Below are positions 1 to 8,760 of a DNA stretch of 64,000 nucleotides, in pieces; position 1 is the stretch's first letter, and every line of letters begins with the position of its first letter. Source of the DNA: an uncultured Clostridia bacterium (GTDB lineage: Bacteria > Bacillota > Clostridia > Oscillospirales > Acutalibacteraceae); the NCBI GenBank assembly GCA_947168445.1, contig CAMVLW010000005.1:1-64000 (forward strand), read 5' to 3'. The notes under the pieces are model-generated. The model had not been told where the DNA came from and made no database searches. It saw only the letters and a program-made list of their open reading frames with translations. The translations under genes and the position numbers were made by a program.

Positions 1-3000
1 GCCTGTTACCTCGGTAACCTCGGGAGTCCAGCCGGAGAAGGTGTAGGTGTAGGTTGCGTCCTCGTCCTTTACGGGAGTTTCGCCGTTGTACTCGGGCATT
101 GTGCCCTTCGCTACGTTCTCGTCGGTTTCGAGAACGGTGTCGCCGTTCTTCCATGTGACGGTGTACGCGGGACGCCATGTAAGGGTTTTGTTAGCCAGAG
201 TGGAGAGCTCGGTGCCCTCGGCTACCATCGTATCACCGTCAAACAGCGCATAGTTGCCCTCGCCCGAATAACGGAGCACGGTGCCGATGGGTACATAATT
301 ATCACCCTTAGTAAAGACATTCGCTGCAAAGCTCAGGGACTGCTCTGAGGTCGGGCGCGCAAAGTTAACGGCTTCGAGCTTTTCACAGCCAAAGAAGGTG
401 AATCGTGCAATGTTTGTGATACCGGCGGGAATATTGATTTCCTCAAGAGCCTTACAATCATAGAACGCAAACTCTTCCATGGTTTTGAGGCTGTCGGGGA
501 GTACCACATTGTTAAGGGTGGTGCAGCCTTCAAATGCGTCCTCGCCGATGAACTCCACCTTTTTGCCGATGACTAAGGTGGTGAGCTTCGGGCAATACTC
601 AACTGCGTAATCACCGATATGGGTTACGCTGTCCGGAATCACTAAGCCGGTCAGCTCATCGCAATACGCAAACGCGTTATCGCCTATTGTTTTCAGACTG
701 TCGGGAAGCGTCACGCTTGTAAGGTTCGGGCAGCTTCCGAACGCGCGATATTCCACGGAGGTAACTGTGTCGGGAATGACTACGCTTGTAATGGTTCCAT
801 TTTCATGGAACGCGCTTGCGCCTATGGTGACAACCGGATGTCCGTCAATCTCAGACGGAATGGTTAACGCTTGATCGGTGCCGTTGTAGCCGGTGATAAT
901 CGCGTTATCGCCGTCAAGCTCATAGGTAAACTTCGCGGACGAAGTAAATGTCGCGGTGTAGGTCACGTCGCCTGTTACCTCGGTAACCTCGGGAGACCAG
1001 CCGGAGAAGGTGTAGGTGTAGGTTGCGTCCTCGTCCTTTACGGGAGTTTCGCCGTTGTACTCGGGCATTGTGCCCTTCGCTACGTTCTCGTCGGTTTCGA
1101 GAACGGTGTCGCCGTTCTTCCATGTTACAGTGTACTTGGGAACTTCTCTATACAAATAATAAGTTGTGTTGATTGCGGGTGTGCCTGCAAATGTTCCGCC
1201 GGTTCCAGCGAACATATTATAAAGAGCATATGTAGCTGTTGTTCCGTCTCCACCGGAAGGCACACTGTACGGAATACTGTATTCAGGAGTCTCCGTTTTT
1301 GACAGCTTTATGCTTGAACAGCCATAAAACATACGGTTGTAGCAGTTACGCACCAGCGTTGTCGCCGGAAGCTCGGGAGCTGTGGTCAGGCTCGTACAGC
1401 CCTCAAACATACCGCAGTAGCAGTCTTCCGCCAGCTCTGTCGCCGGAAGCTCGGGAGCTGTGGTCAGGCTCCCACAGCCATAAAACATATTGTTGTAGCA
1501 GCCTCTCGCCAGCGTTGTCGCCGGAAGCTCGGGAGCTGTGGTAAGGCTCGTACAGTTATAAAACATACAGTAGTAGCAGTATTTCGCCAGCGTTGTCGCC
1601 GGAAGCTCGGGAGCTGTGGTCAGGCTCGTACAGCCATAAAACATAAAGTTGTAGCAGTTAGACTCCAGCATTGTTTCAGGCAGTTCCGGTGCTGTCGTTA
1701 ATCCGGCGCAGCCAGAAAACATACGATAAAAGCAACTATCGGACAAGCCTTGAATCACGCCATCACTGAGCCTCAGCGACATAACACTACCGCTGCACGC
1801 TACTTTTCCGCCGATCGTAACATGATTGTCGCTTGTGAATGTAACATCTTTTCCGCTAAAGCTAACAGAATCGCCCTCGTTTTCGAGCGCAATCTCTGTG
1901 CCCGCAGTATAACTGACCCAACCGGAGTTGTTTTTATTATACTGCAAATTACTACCGGACTCAACATTCATCGTTACCGAAGATCCGGCTTCTACTGCCG
2001 TGAATGTCAGATAATCACTCTCGGGCAAAACATCGCCGGCTTGCGGACTCGCCTCGGTTGTGGGCTCGGTCGCGGACTCGCTTGTGGGCTCGGTTGTGGG
2101 CTCGGTTGCCTTCTCGGTCTCGGTAAAGGTCGCGGTGTAGGTGATGTCGCCGTTGACAGCGGGGAGCGTATCGCTCGCGCCGTAGGTGTTGGTGCCGTCA
2201 GTCCAACCGGAGAAGGTGTAGGTGTAGTTCGCGTCCTCTGCCTTTTCGGGAGTATTGCCGTCATAGGCAGGGGTGGCGCCGTACTGGACAGTTTTTGTAC
2301 CTAATTCGGAATTATCGTAATTCAACCATGTGACTGTGTAACTTCTTATAATAAGGTGGATTGTGGATTCATTTCCGATATTATACTCGGCAAGAGTTTT
2401 TGCGTCTTCGATCTGCTTGCCGGCAAAAATCAACCTTTGCTGCGCGGTGACGGGAATTTCGGTTTGATCCGCTATGATTTCCTTTAGCTGAGCAACAGTG
2501 GTCCCGCCGGTGAGATTTTCTATGGTGTAGGTTTCGCTGGTCAGCTTCTTGACATATACCTTGAAGGTCTTTGCGCTCGCGGTATAGGTCGCGGTGTAGG
2601 TAATATCGCCGTTGACAGCGGGGAGCGTATCGCTCGCGCCGTAGGTGGTGGTGCCGTCAGTCCAGCCGGAGAAGGTGTAGGTGTAGTTCGCGTCCTCCGC
2701 CTTTTCGGGAGTATTGCCGTCATAGGCAGGGGCATTGCCTTCCACAACCGTGTCTGTTTTGAGAACGGTGTCGCCGTTCTGCCATGTGACGGTGTAGGTG
2801 GTGGGAGCGGGAGCAGGAGCAATCGTAAAGGTGATTGTAAATTCATTATCACCGTAATCGTTATTCAGCCTTCCGGTAAACGGAACGGTTGAAGAACTAC
2901 CTGTCCATGTTCCGTTACTCCAGCCTTCACCACTAAAGCCGCCTTGACCGCCGCTTATCTTTATCTTGGTAAATACGCCTGCGTCTGTTTTAAATGTTCC

Positions 3001-3585
3001 CGTAGAATTGTCATCTCCTACTATACATTCGAACATATCGGCAGAAAGTGTGGCGTCTGTTAGCTTAACAATATCTTGACTAAATTCTCCGCTATAACTG
3101 TCCCATACAACAGTGATTGATTCAGCCGCGGGCTCGGTGGGAGCGGTCGCGGGATCATAACCGGCGAGGGTGACAGTGTAGTTCTCGTTAGAAAGGACAT
3201 ACCATTTGTCTGATGCATTACCTTCTGCATCAAGAGGATAAATCTCCTTCTTACTACCAGCGTCCCATACAGACAATAATGGACCGTTCTCATCACCAGT
3301 AATAGACATTGTAATTTCACCTTGGAGCTCAATATCATCTGCTTTAGGTTCAAAATCCAATCTCTCTCTGTAAGTACCGCCTTTAATGATAACGGAATAA
3401 TCTTGACCGTTGAAATACGAACCGTTGGACGTAGCAGAGAGTGTGTCCCCTGCGGCAAGATCACCGAGCAACATGTATGCATCGACATACTCCGTCGCGC
3501 CAGCCGAGATCGGAACCACGGTGAACAGGCTGACGATCATCATAAAGACAAGCAAAATGCTGATTGGCCGCTTTAATTTTTTCAT
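1..3585 (-). CDS. Secreted BspA-type leucine-rich-repeat surface protein with an internal ubiquitin-like domain (C-terminus outside window)
   Basis: The reading frame is open from ATG 3585 to the left edge (1195 codons, no stop). A strong ribosome site (AGGAGG at 3595-3600) precedes the start. Residues 1-30 form a signal peptide ending near ISAGA. In order I see: an N-terminal region with no match I recognise; an InlB-B/Listeria-Bacteroides type repeat with the FSGW signature (about 264-338); a ubiquitin-like domain (about 341-414); a second FSGW repeat (416-486); a Thr/Glu/Pro linker (to about 515); a beta-rich stretch; five or six 26-residue repeats of the type [14 protein letters not shown] plus CY..MFYGC (about 616-770); a third FSGW repeat (816-885); LRR_5 repeats (about 886-1135); and the start of a fourth FSGW repeat. 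BspA-like LRR proteins usually act in adhesion or host contact. The anchor type cannot be seen because the C-terminus is missing. No partner gene lies in the window. Confidence 0.9.
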   Translation of the reverse strand, partial: MKKLKRPISILLVFMMIVSLFTVVPISAGATEYVDAYMLLGDLAAGDTLSATSNGSYFNGQDYSVIIKGGTYRERLDFEPKADDIELQGEITMSITGDENGPLLSVWDAGSKKEIYPLDAEGNASDKWYVLSNENYTVTLAGYDPATAPTEPAAESITVVWDSYSGEFSQDIVKLTDATLSADMFECIVGDDNSTGTFKTDAGVFTKIKISGGQGGFSGEGWSNGTWTGSSSTVPFTGRLNNDYGDNEFTITFTIAPAPAPTTYTVTWQNGDTVLKTDTVVEGNAPAYDGNTPEKAEDANYTYTFSGWTDGTTTYGASDTLPAVNGDITYTATYTASAKTFKVYVKKLTSETYTIENLTGGTTVAQLKEIIADQTEIPVTAQQRLIFAGKQIEDAKTLAEYNIGNESTIHLIIRSYTVTWLNYDNSELGTKTVQYGATPAYDGNTPEKAEDANYTYTFSGWTDGTNTYGASDTLPAVNGDITYTATFTETEKATEPTTEPTSESATEPTTEASPQAGDVLPESDYLTFTAVEAGSSVTMNVESGSNLQYNKNNSGWVSYTAGTEIALENEGDSVSFSGKDVTFTSDNHVTIGGKVACSGSVMSLRLSDGVIQGLSDSCFYRMFSGCAGLTTAPELPETMLESNCYNFMFYGCTSLTTAPELPATTLAKYCYYCMFYNCTSLTTAPELPATTLARGCYNNMFYGCGSLTTAPELPATELAEDCYCGMFEGCTSLTTAPELPATTLVRNCYNRMFYGCSSIKLSKTETPEYSIPYSVPSGGDGTTATYALYNMFAGTGGTFAGTPAINTTYYLYREVPKYTVTWKNGDTVLETDENVAKGTMPEYNGETPVKDEDATYTYTFSGWSPEVTEVTGDVTYTATFTSSAKFTYELDGDNAIITGYNGTDQALTIPSEIDGHPVVTIGASAFHENGTITSVVIPDTVTSVEYRAFGSCPNLTSVTLPDSLKTIGDNAFAYCDELTGLVIPDSVTHIGDYAVEYCPKLTTLVIGKKVEFIGEDAFEGCTTLNNVVLPDSLKTMEEFAFYDCKALEEINIPAGITNIARFTFFGCEKLEAVNFARPTSEQSLSFAANVFTKGDNYVPIGTVLRYSGEGNYALFDGDTMVAEGTELSTLANKTLTWRPAYTVTWKNGDTVLETDENVAKGTMPEYNGETPVKDEDATYTYTFSGWTPEVTEVTG

Positions 3586-3751
3586 AAAAGAATTCCTCCT
3601 TTTTTGATTTTTGTTTTTGGTTTTGATGTTGCGTGTTAGAGAATCCGCTGACCGTGTATGAAGCATACCGGACTTGAAAACACAGAAAACACGCCTGCGT
3701 TTTTCAAATAACACACTTTCTCTTCTATATTTTCCTATATTTTATTGATTT

Positions 3752-3780
3752 TGTCAAGTACATGTTCCAAAGTGGAACAT
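3752..3780 (-). promoter_or_regulatory. -35-like TTGACA with adjacent inverted repeat upstream of the surface-protein gene
   Basis: On the minus strand TTGACA (3752-3757) is followed by an A/T-rich stretch with only weak -10 candidates. Directly upstream is a perfect inverted repeat, ATGTTCCA / TGGAACAT with a 3-bp spacer (3762-3780), which looks like a regulator site. The 5' leader would be about 150 nt. The binding protein is unknown. Confidence 0.45.
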
Positions 3781-3839
3781 ATTTTGCCACAAAACGCTAA
3801 ACCCGGCGCACTATAGAACACCTGCCATTTCTGCCGCCG

Positions 3840-3873
3840 CTCAAAAAAAAAGCCCCCTGCGCAAAGGGGGCTG
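3840..3873 (-). terminator. Rho-independent terminator, minus strand
   Basis: The stem AGCCCCC / GGGGGCT is followed on the minus strand by a run of nine T. No recognised gene ends next to it; the nearest upstream minus-strand unit is tRNA-Ala, which has its own terminator. It may end a non-coding transcript or be left over from a lost gene. Confidence 0.6.
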
Positions 3874-4509
3874 TCGCGTTAAGCCGCGGTGTCCGATCAT
3901 GACGCCGTTGTATGGAAAATGTGTGGTTTCCAATCCACGGAGCTGTCGAATTAAGCCGATTATTTTCCAAAGTGTCATTTCGACCAAGTGAAGCGAAGCG
4001 GAACGCGTGGAGAAATCCCCCTGTCGAACAACACTAGGTTGTTGTCGAAGGGGATTTCAGCGCAAGGCATGGGTGCTGTTACCAAAATCGAAGATTTTGA
4101 CAGCACCTCAACTATTCATTGAGCTTCACGTCAGTGAAGCGTTTCTGTCAAGGATAGGCAAAAAAGATGGGTTTTCGGGAAAGTGCTGTGGGGTAGTGAA
4201 CTTCCGTTAAACTTCGCCTTCATCTATCCTTCTTTTTAATGAATAAAGAAAAAAGAATAAAGAATAGTGAATAATACACCAGAAACGCTTTAAGGTTCAT
4301 CTGATTATTATTTATTCATTATTCATTATTCTTTCTTCTTTGAGCCATGCGTCAGCATGGCGTTTCTGGTGGAGATAACGTGTGTTTCAGCTTCCGATAC
4401 CGTCTGCCACGCTTGACGCGGCGTGTGCACCGCTTACCGTTTCATCTGCGCTCTCGCAAATCGCCTGCGCGGCTCGCGCCGCTCGCCTTCGAGCCCCGTT
4501 ATCTCCTTT
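3874..4509. repeat. Gene-free spacer built of repeats and small inverted repeats
   Basis: No coding gene is supported. Visible parts: an inverted repeat GAAATCCCC (4012-4020) / GGGGATTTC (4050-4058) in a MITE-like block starting near 3977; an 11-bp inverted repeat ACCAGAAACGC (4278-4288) / GCGTTTCTGGT (4360-4370); inside it two 7-bp arrays (GAATAAA type at 4232-4277, TTATTCA type at 4311-4342) and a perfect GCCATGC/GCATGGC hairpin. Copies of the tRNA-Ala 3' end also occur: GGAGATAACG at 4371-4380 on the plus strand and its reverse complement near 4487-4506. Confidence 0.6.
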
Positions 4510-4561
4510 TGGTTTAAAAAATGAATCCAGAGATGTTCCGTTGGAACATCTCTGGATTCAT
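4510..4561 (-). terminator. Terminator of tRNA-Ala
   Basis: A perfect 19-bp inverted repeat (arms 4521-4539... and 4543-4561) with a 3-nt loop starts immediately after the tRNA 3' end. On the minus strand it is followed by TTTTTAAACC. Its inner half (ATGTTCC..GGAACAT) resembles the inverted repeat at 3762-3780. Confidence 0.75.
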
Positions 4562-4637
4562 TGGTGGAGATAACGGGGCTCGAACCCGTGACCTCTTGAC
4601 TGCCAGTCAAGCACTCTCCCAGCTGAGCTATACCCCC
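4562..4637 (-). tRNA. tRNA-Ala (anticodon GGC)
   Basis: The minus strand gives a 76-nt cloverleaf: acceptor GGGGGTA pairing with TATCTCC, D-arm AGCTCAGCTGGGAGAGT, anticodon arm CTTGA-CTGGCAG-TCAAG with anticodon GGC (reads GCC), T-arm with GGTTCGAGCCC, and an encoded CCA end. The acceptor carries G3:U70, the alanine identity pair, which confirms the assignment. Confidence 0.95.
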
Positions 4638-4650
4638 ATGCCTGTAATAT

Positions 4651-4679
4651 ATAATAAAACAAAATGGCTGATGTGTCAA
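4651..4679 (-). promoter_or_regulatory. Promoter of tRNA-Ala
   Basis: On the minus strand TTGACA (4674-4679), a 17-bp spacer and TATTAT (4651-4656) lie about 13 bp upstream of the mature tRNA 5' end. Confidence 0.8.
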
Positions 4680-4699
4680 GTCCATTCGCAAATTTTTTT

Positions 4700-4740
4700 A
4701 AAAAAGGCGGCGCTGCAAGCACACGCGGCTTTGCAGCGCC
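4700..4740 (-). terminator. Terminator of the ilvA-ridA operon
   Basis: Stem GGCGCTGCAA / TTGCAGCGCC (4709-4718 and 4731-4740), followed on the minus strand by a T-run, ten bases past the ridA stop codon. Confidence 0.85.
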
Positions 4741-4749
4741 GGATACAAA

Positions 4750-5121
4750 TTAACCTTCTGCGATGACCTCAACCTCAACAAGCACGTTCTTGGGAAGGGT
4801 TTTGACCGCAACGCAGGAGCGGGCGGGCTTGGAGGTAAAGTAGGTGCCGTAGACGGCGTTGAAGGCGGCGAAGTCGTTCATGTCCGCGAGGAAGCAAACG
4901 GTCTTGACTGCCTTTTCAAGCGAGCTGCCTGCGGCTTCGAGCACGTTTTTCAGGTTGGTGCAAACCTGCTCGGTCTGCGCCTCAATGGTGGTTGCCTCCA
5001 CATTGCCGGTGGCGGGATCAATGGCAATCTGACCTGATGTGAACACCAGACCGTTGACCTTGACTGCCTGGGAATAAGGACCGATAGCGTCGGGAGCGTT
5101 TTTGGTATAGATTTTTTCCAT
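4750..5121 (-). CDS. ridA: RidA family 2-iminobutanoate/2-iminopropanoate deaminase
   Basis: The 123-residue product has the usual RidA/YjgF length and pattern: IGPYSQAVKVNG near the N-terminus, FTSGQIAIDP, and PARSCVAVKTLPKNVLVEVEVIA at the end, including the Arg that binds the substrate carboxylate. The enzyme hydrolyses reactive enamine/imine intermediates released by PLP dehydratases and so protects other PLP enzymes. The gene follows ilvA by 21 bp on the same strand, which fits its role: threonine dehydratase makes the 2-aminocrotonate that RidA removes. AAGGAG precedes the ATG. A terminator follows directly. Confidence 0.96.
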   Translation of the reverse strand: MEKIYTKNAPDAIGPYSQAVKVNGLVFTSGQIAIDPATGNVEATTIEAQTEQVCTNLKNVLEAAGSSLEKAVKTVCFLADMNDFAAFNAVYGTYFTSKPARSCVAVKTLPKNVLVEVEVIAEG

Positions 5122-5142
5122 ATTGATTTCTCCTTGATAATG

Positions 5143-6336
5143 TTATACTAACTTAAAGCCTGCGCCGGTGAGCGCGTCGGAAATCTGGCGCACGTGGTCG
5201 AAGTTTCTTGTTTCAATAATAATGCGCAGATACGCGGCTGTGACGTCGGTGCCCTCGCCCGCTCTTTCGTGATGAACAGAGATGACATTCGCGCCGAGGT
5301 CGGCGATAATCTTGGAAACCGCGACAAGCTGACCGGGCTTATCCTGCAATTCAATGCAGAGGGTCTGCTGTCTGCCGGAGCGCAGCAGTCCGCGCTTAAT
5401 CACACGGTTGAGAATCGTCACGTCGATGTTGCCGCCGGACACAATGCAGACAATCTTTTTGCCCTTGACAGGGAGCTTGTCAAACATCACCGCCGCCAAA
5501 GGTGCGGCGCCTGCGCCCTCGGCAACCATTTTCTGCGACTCAATCAGCGCGAGAATAGCGGAGGCGATTTCGTCGTCGGACACGGTGACAATGTCGTCAA
5601 CATATTTTTTGATATATTCAAAGGTATGCTCGCCGGGCTCCTTGACCTGAATACCGTCGGCAATGGTCGAAACCTTGTCAAGACGGACGGGCTTGCCCTG
5701 CTTGACGGATTCCACCATAGAGGGAGCGCCTTCCGCCTGAACGCCGTAGACCTTGATGTTGGGGTTGAGGTTCTTAATCGCGCAGGCAACGCCCGAAAGC
5801 AGTCCGCCGCCGCCGATTGCCGCCACGACCGCGTCAACGTCGGGCATTTCGTTGAGGATTTCAAGACCGATGGTGCCCTGACCCGCAATGACATTTTCGT
5901 CGTCAAAGGGGTGGATAAAGGTGTAGTTCTTTTCGTCGCGCAGACGGAGCGCCTCGTTGTAGGCGTCGTCATACACACCGGGAACCATGCAGACCTCGGC
6001 GCCGTAGTGCTTGGTCGCCTCCACCTTGGAAATCGGCGCGCCGTCGGGCAGACAAATCAGCGACTTAATGCCGTATTTTGTCGCCGCCAGCGCAACGCCC
6101 TGCGCGTGGTTGCCCGCAGAGCAGGCGATAACGCCGCGTTCCTTTTCCTCCTCGGAAAGCTGGGAAATCTTGTAGCCCGAACCGCGCACCTTGAAGGAGC
6201 CGGTGATTTGCAGGTTTTCGGGCTTGAGATAAACCTCACACGCGTCGGTAATGCCCGCCGCCTTTACCAAATGCGTCGGACGGATAACGTCCTTGAGCAC
6301 ATAGGACGCATGATAGATTTTGTCGAGTGTCAACAT
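5143..6336 (-). CDS. ilvA: Threonine ammonia-lyase (threonine dehydratase) with C-terminal ACT domain
   Basis: PLP-dependent conversion of threonine to 2-oxobutanoate and ammonia, the entry to isoleucine synthesis or threonine catabolism. Residues 1-315 are a fold-type II PLP domain: ITGSFKVRGSGYK carries the Schiff-base lysine, SAGNHAQGVA binds the phosphate region, and GGGGLLSG is the glycine loop. Residues about 325-397 form one ACT domain (CIELQDKPGQLVAVSKII), suggesting amino-acid feedback. This single-ACT layout of about 400 residues is common in clostridia. I use ATG 6336 (MLTLDKIYHAS) because AGAAGG sits 7 nt upstream; an in-frame ATG at 6399 would add 21 unconserved residues. Operon with ridA. 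Confidence 0.93.
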   Translation of the reverse strand: MLTLDKIYHASYVLKDVIRPTHLVKAAGITDACEVYLKPENLQITGSFKVRGSGYKISQLSEEEKERGVIACSAGNHAQGVALAATKYGIKSLICLPDGAPISKVEATKHYGAEVCMVPGVYDDAYNEALRLRDEKNYTFIHPFDDENVIAGQGTIGLEILNEMPDVDAVVAAIGGGGLLSGVACAIKNLNPNIKVYGVQAEGAPSMVESVKQGKPVRLDKVSTIADGIQVKEPGEHTFEYIKKYVDDIVTVSDDEIASAILALIESQKMVAEGAGAAPLAAVMFDKLPVKGKKIVCIVSGGNIDVTILNRVIKRGLLRSGRQQTLCIELQDKPGQLVAVSKIIADLGANVISVHHERAGEGTDVTAAYLRIIIETRNFDHVRQISDALTGAGFKLV

Positions 6337-6437
6337 GTTCATACCTTCTTTGTCAAATTCATACCACCCTATTTTATACCCAACCGCACGAAAAATCAAG
6401 TGTTTCCGCGCTTAATGGAAATTCGCTCAAAAAGCAG

Positions 6438-6479
6438 TTGCAGTTTTTGCAAAAATATGGTATATTATTCTATAGAATA
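6438..6479 (+). promoter_or_regulatory. Promoter and palindromic operator of the DtxR-type gene
   Basis: TTGCAG (6438-6443), 17-bp spacer, extended -10 TGGTATATT (TATATT 6461-6466). A perfect 14-bp palindrome TATTCTATAGAATA (6466-6479) overlaps the start of transcription, a plausible autoregulatory site for the metal-dependent repressor downstream. Confidence 0.6.
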
Positions 6480-6497
6480 TGAACAGGAGTGAGTTCC

Positions 6498-6863
6498 GTG
6501 CAATTAAAAGAATCAGGTGAAATGTATTTGGAAACCATCTATGTCCTGCACAAAGAAAAGGGCTTTGTGCGCTCTATCGACGTGTGCGAGGAAATGGGCT
6601 ATTCCAAACCGAGCGTCAGCCGCGCTGTGGGCTTGCTGCGCGACGGCGGTTATCTGACTGTCGGCAAGGACGGCGGACTGAATTTGACCGACGCGGGCTT
6701 GGAGGTCGCGGAGCGCACCTATGAGCGCCACACGGTGCTCAGCGAGTTATTCACAAAGCTCGGCGTCAGCGAGGAACACGCCGTTGCCGACGCATGCAAA
6801 ATCGAGCACGTTATCAGCGTGGAAACCTTTGCCGCGCTCAAAGAACTGTGTAAGAAATTATAA
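6498..6863 (+). CDS. DtxR/MntR-family metal-dependent transcriptional regulator
   Basis: 121 residues. The N-terminal half is the DtxR winged helix: SGEMYLETIYVL, a recognition helix in GYSKPSVSRAVGLL, and the wing region YLTVGKDGGLNLTDAG. The second half has the short metal-binding/dimerisation helices (ERHTVLSELFTKLGV, HAVADACKIEHVIS) with His and Glu/Cys ligands typical of the family. The C-terminal SH3-like domain of DtxR proper is absent, so it is of the short MntR-like type. GTG 6498 is chosen over GTG 6489 because AGGAG (6485-6489) is 8 nt away; the upstream GTG overlaps it. It is divergent from ilvA and transcribed alone. The metal (Fe or Mn) cannot be read from the sequence. Confidence 0.88.
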   Translation: MQLKESGEMYLETIYVLHKEKGFVRSIDVCEEMGYSKPSVSRAVGLLRDGGYLTVGKDGGLNLTDAGLEVAERTYERHTVLSELFTKLGVSEEHAVADACKIEHVISVETFAALKELCKKL

Positions 6864-6900
6864 ATCCGGAATATATAATTCGGAATTCGGAATTAATTTT

Positions 6901-6930
6901 AGCGGAGAGGTTGGCTCTCCGCTTTTGTTT
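6901..6930 (+). terminator. Terminator of the DtxR-type gene
   Basis: Stem AGCGGAGAG / CTCTCCGCT with a 5-nt loop, followed by TTTGTTTT. Confidence 0.85.
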
Positions 6931-6942
6931 TGCCGGTATTGG

Positions 6943-6977
6943 TAAAGCAGTCAGGAAACAAACCGCTTCCTGACTGC
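6943..6977 (-). terminator. Terminator-like hairpin downstream of cysK
   Basis: Stem GCAGTCAGGAA (6947-6957) / TTCCTGACTGC (6967-6977), followed on the minus strand by TTTACC. The T-run is short, so efficiency is uncertain. Confidence 0.6.
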
Positions 6978-6980
6978 AAA

Positions 6981-7006
6981 ACTTATTACTTATCACTTAT
7001 CACTCA
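6981..7006. repeat. 7-bp tandem array overlapping the cysK stop codon
   Basis: ACTTATT, ACTTATC, ACTTATC, then ACTCAG. The complement of the cysK stop codon (7000-7002) lies inside the last unit, so the array contributes the end of the gene. Confidence 0.7.
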
Positions 7007-7929
7007 GAAAACATGGGCGTGGAGAGATAGCGTTCGCCGGTATCGGGGAGAAGGGCGACAATGACCTTGCCCTTGTTTTCGGGGCGCTTGGCAAGTTGGG
7101 TCGCCGCCCAAACCGCGGCGCCGGAGGAAATGCCGACCAGCACGCCCTCGGTTCTGGCAAGCGCTCTGCCCGCGGCGAAAGCGTCCTCGTTTTCAACGGC
7201 GATAATCTCGTCATAAACCGCTGTGTCGAGGGTATCGGGAACAAAGCCCGCGCCGATTCCCTGAATTTTATGCGGACCCGCAACGCCCTTTGAGAGCACG
7301 GGAGAGCCTGCGGGCTCCACCGCGACGACCTTGACATTGGGATTCTGCTGCTTCAGATAAGCGCCGACGCCCGAAACAGTGCCGCCTGTGCCGACGCCTG
7401 CCACAAAGATGTCAACCTTGCCGTCGGTATCCTCCCAAATTTCGGGACCGGTGGTGGCGGTGTGCTTGGCAGGGTTGGCGGGATTGGTGAACTGGCTGGG
7501 AATAAAGCTGTTCGGGGTAGCTGCCGCCAGCTCCTCCGCCTTGGCAATGGCGCCCTTCATGCCCTTGGAGCCGTCGGTGAGGACGATTTCCGCGCCGTAG
7601 GCTTTCAGAAGGTTTCTGCGCTCAACGCTCATGGTTTCGGGCATGGTGAGAATTGCGCGGTAGCCGCGTGCCGCCGCAACCGCCGCCAAGCCGATTCCCG
7701 TGTTGCCGCTGGTGGGCTCGATAATCACCGCGCCGGGCTTTACTTTTCCGCTCTGCTCGGCTTCATCGAGCATGGCGAGCGCGATTCTGTCCTTTACGCT
7801 TCCGGCGGGATTAAAGTATTCAAGCTTTGCCAAAATGTCCGCTTCAAGATTTTCTTTTTGAATCAGGTTGTTGAGCTTGAGCAGGGGGGTGTGTCCGATA
7901 AGGTCGGTAATTTTGTTATATACTTTCAT
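7000..7929 (-). CDS. cysK: Cysteine synthase (O-acetylserine sulfhydrylase)
   Basis: Makes cysteine from O-acetylserine and sulfide using PLP. 309 residues, the normal size. Motifs: [10 protein letters not shown] at the N-terminus, [11 protein letters not shown] with the PLP lysine, the substrate loop [22 protein letters not shown] binding the cofactor phosphate, and [12 protein letters not shown] near the C-terminus. The start is ATG 7929 (MKVYNKI): AAAGGAG lies 8 nt upstream, while the longer frame has no ribosome site. Single gene with its own near-consensus promoter. The stop codon lies inside a 7-bp repeat array. Confidence 0.96.
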   Translation of the reverse strand: MKVYNKITDLIGHTPLLKLNNLIQKENLEADILAKLEYFNPAGSVKDRIALAMLDEAEQSGKVKPGAVIIEPTSGNTGIGLAAVAAARGYRAILTMPETMSVERRNLLKAYGAEIVLTDGSKGMKGAIAKAEELAAATPNSFIPSQFTNPANPAKHTATTGPEIWEDTDGKVDIFVAGVGTGGTVSGVGAYLKQQNPNVKVVAVEPAGSPVLSKGVAGPHKIQGIGAGFVPDTLDTAVYDEIIAVENEDAFAAGRALARTEGVLVGISSGAAVWAATQLAKRPENKGKVIVALLPDTGERYLSTPMFSE

Positions 7930-8060
7930 GATAAGGTCTCCTTTTTCATTCATCAATTGTTATTTATGGGCGGATGGAAATAACGCCGCAACATCGCATG
8001 ACACGCATGGATTCGACCTTCTTTCGTATTATTTACTAATCCTAGTGTTTTTGTAGGTTT

Positions 8061-8089
8061 ATTATAGCACGCTCTCCCCTGTTTGTCAA
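8061..8089 (-). promoter_or_regulatory. Promoter of cysK
   Basis: Perfect consensus on the minus strand: TTGACA (8084-8089), 17-bp spacer, TATAAT (8061-8066). The leader of about 125 nt contains a short dyad ACTAGGATTAGT (8037-8048); a link to a CymR-like sulfur regulator is only a guess. Confidence 0.85.
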
Positions 8090-8103
8090 GCATTATTTTT
8101 ATC

Positions 8104-8132
8104 TTTACAAATCTTTGTAAAAAGTGTATCAT
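8104..8132 (+). promoter_or_regulatory. Promoter of maf
   Basis: TTTACA (8104-8109), 17-bp spacer, TATCAT (8127-8132), about 27 bp before the start codon and divergent from the cysK promoter. Confidence 0.65.
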
Positions 8133-8159
8133 AATATTATATTGAAAGGACGTGATGTT

Positions 8160-8711
8160 ATGGTTGTACTTGCCTCCAATTCACCGAGAAGAAAGGAACT
8201 GCTGCGGCTGATTTGCCCCAGCTTTGAGATTGAGCCCGCCGACATTGACGAGAGCGTGGACAAAAACCTGCCGCTCGACAAAATGCCGGAAAATCTGGCG
8301 CTGCGCAAGGCGCTGGCAGTTCACCAAAAGCACCCGGACGACATTGTGCTGGGCTGCGACACCGGCGTGTTTATCGACAACATGATGATTGGCAAGCCCA
8401 GCTCCGACAAGGCGGCGTTTGAAATTCTGAAAATCCTCTCCGGCAAAACCCACCGCGTCATTACCGGCTGCGCGATTTTGAAGGGCGAGCAGAAAATCAC
8501 CTTTTCCCAAGTGACCGAGGTGGAGTTCTATCCCCTCACCGACGAAGAAATTTGGGACTACATCGCCACCGGCGAGCCAGACGACAAGGCGGGCGCCTAC
8601 GGAATCCAAGGCAAAGGCGCGCTGCTCGTAAAGCAGATTCGCGGCGACTACAATAACGTGGTCGGCTTGCCGCTGTCGCTGCTGTACCGCAAGCTGAGGG
8701 AGGTTTTGTGA
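8160..8711 (+). CDS. maf: Maf family nucleoside triphosphate pyrophosphatase
   Basis: 183 residues matching Maf/YhdE house-cleaning pyrophosphatases, which hydrolyse dTTP/UTP or modified nucleotides. Motifs: LASNSPRRKELL at the N-terminus (the Maf signature), LGCDTGVFIDN with the catalytic Asp, KPSSDKAAFEIL, and GKTHRVITGCAI; GAYGIQGKGALLVKQIRGDYNNVVGLPLS closes the active site. ATG 8160 is used because GAAAGGA is 9 nt upstream; the longer frame to 8124 lies within the promoter. Single gene. Confidence 0.95.
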   Translation: MVVLASNSPRRKELLRLICPSFEIEPADIDESVDKNLPLDKMPENLALRKALAVHQKHPDDIVLGCDTGVFIDNMMIGKPSSDKAAFEILKILSGKTHRVITGCAILKGEQKITFSQVTEVEFYPLTDEEIWDYIATGEPDDKAGAYGIQGKGALLVKQIRGDYNNVVGLPLSLLYRKLREVL

Positions 8712-8760
8712 GTGGTTAGTGAGTTATCACTTATCACTTATCACTTATCACTTATAACTT
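8709..8760. repeat. 7-bp tandem array at the maf stop codon
   Basis: Starts on the maf stop (GTGAGTGGTTAGTGAG) and continues as TTATCAC four times plus TTATAAC. The rest of the spacer up to 9043 holds two small dyads (GTTAC-AACCCG-GTAAC near 8863-8878 and TTGCC-TTTCA-GGCAA near 8885-8900) and the promoter below; no gene. Confidence 0.7.

Noticed and set aside
1750..2304. Plus-strand frames within the surface-protein gene
   Set aside because: They are shadows of repetitive coding DNA; the minus strand has one open frame with signal peptide and ribosome site.
2344..2565. Ubiquitin segment as an assembly chimera or contamination
   Set aside because: The frame is continuous on both sides, codon use looks like the rest of the gene, and half of the residues differ from real ubiquitin, so it is not a host fragment.
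5194..6492. 432-residue plus-strand frame opposite ilvA
   Set aside because: It is the antisense of a well-conserved PLP enzyme, with no ribosome site and low-complexity composition caused by the codon bias of the real gene.
7930..8060. T-box or SAM riboswitch in the cysK leader
   Set aside because: The leader is about 125 nt and lacks the T-box sequence and the nested stems of a SAM riboswitch.
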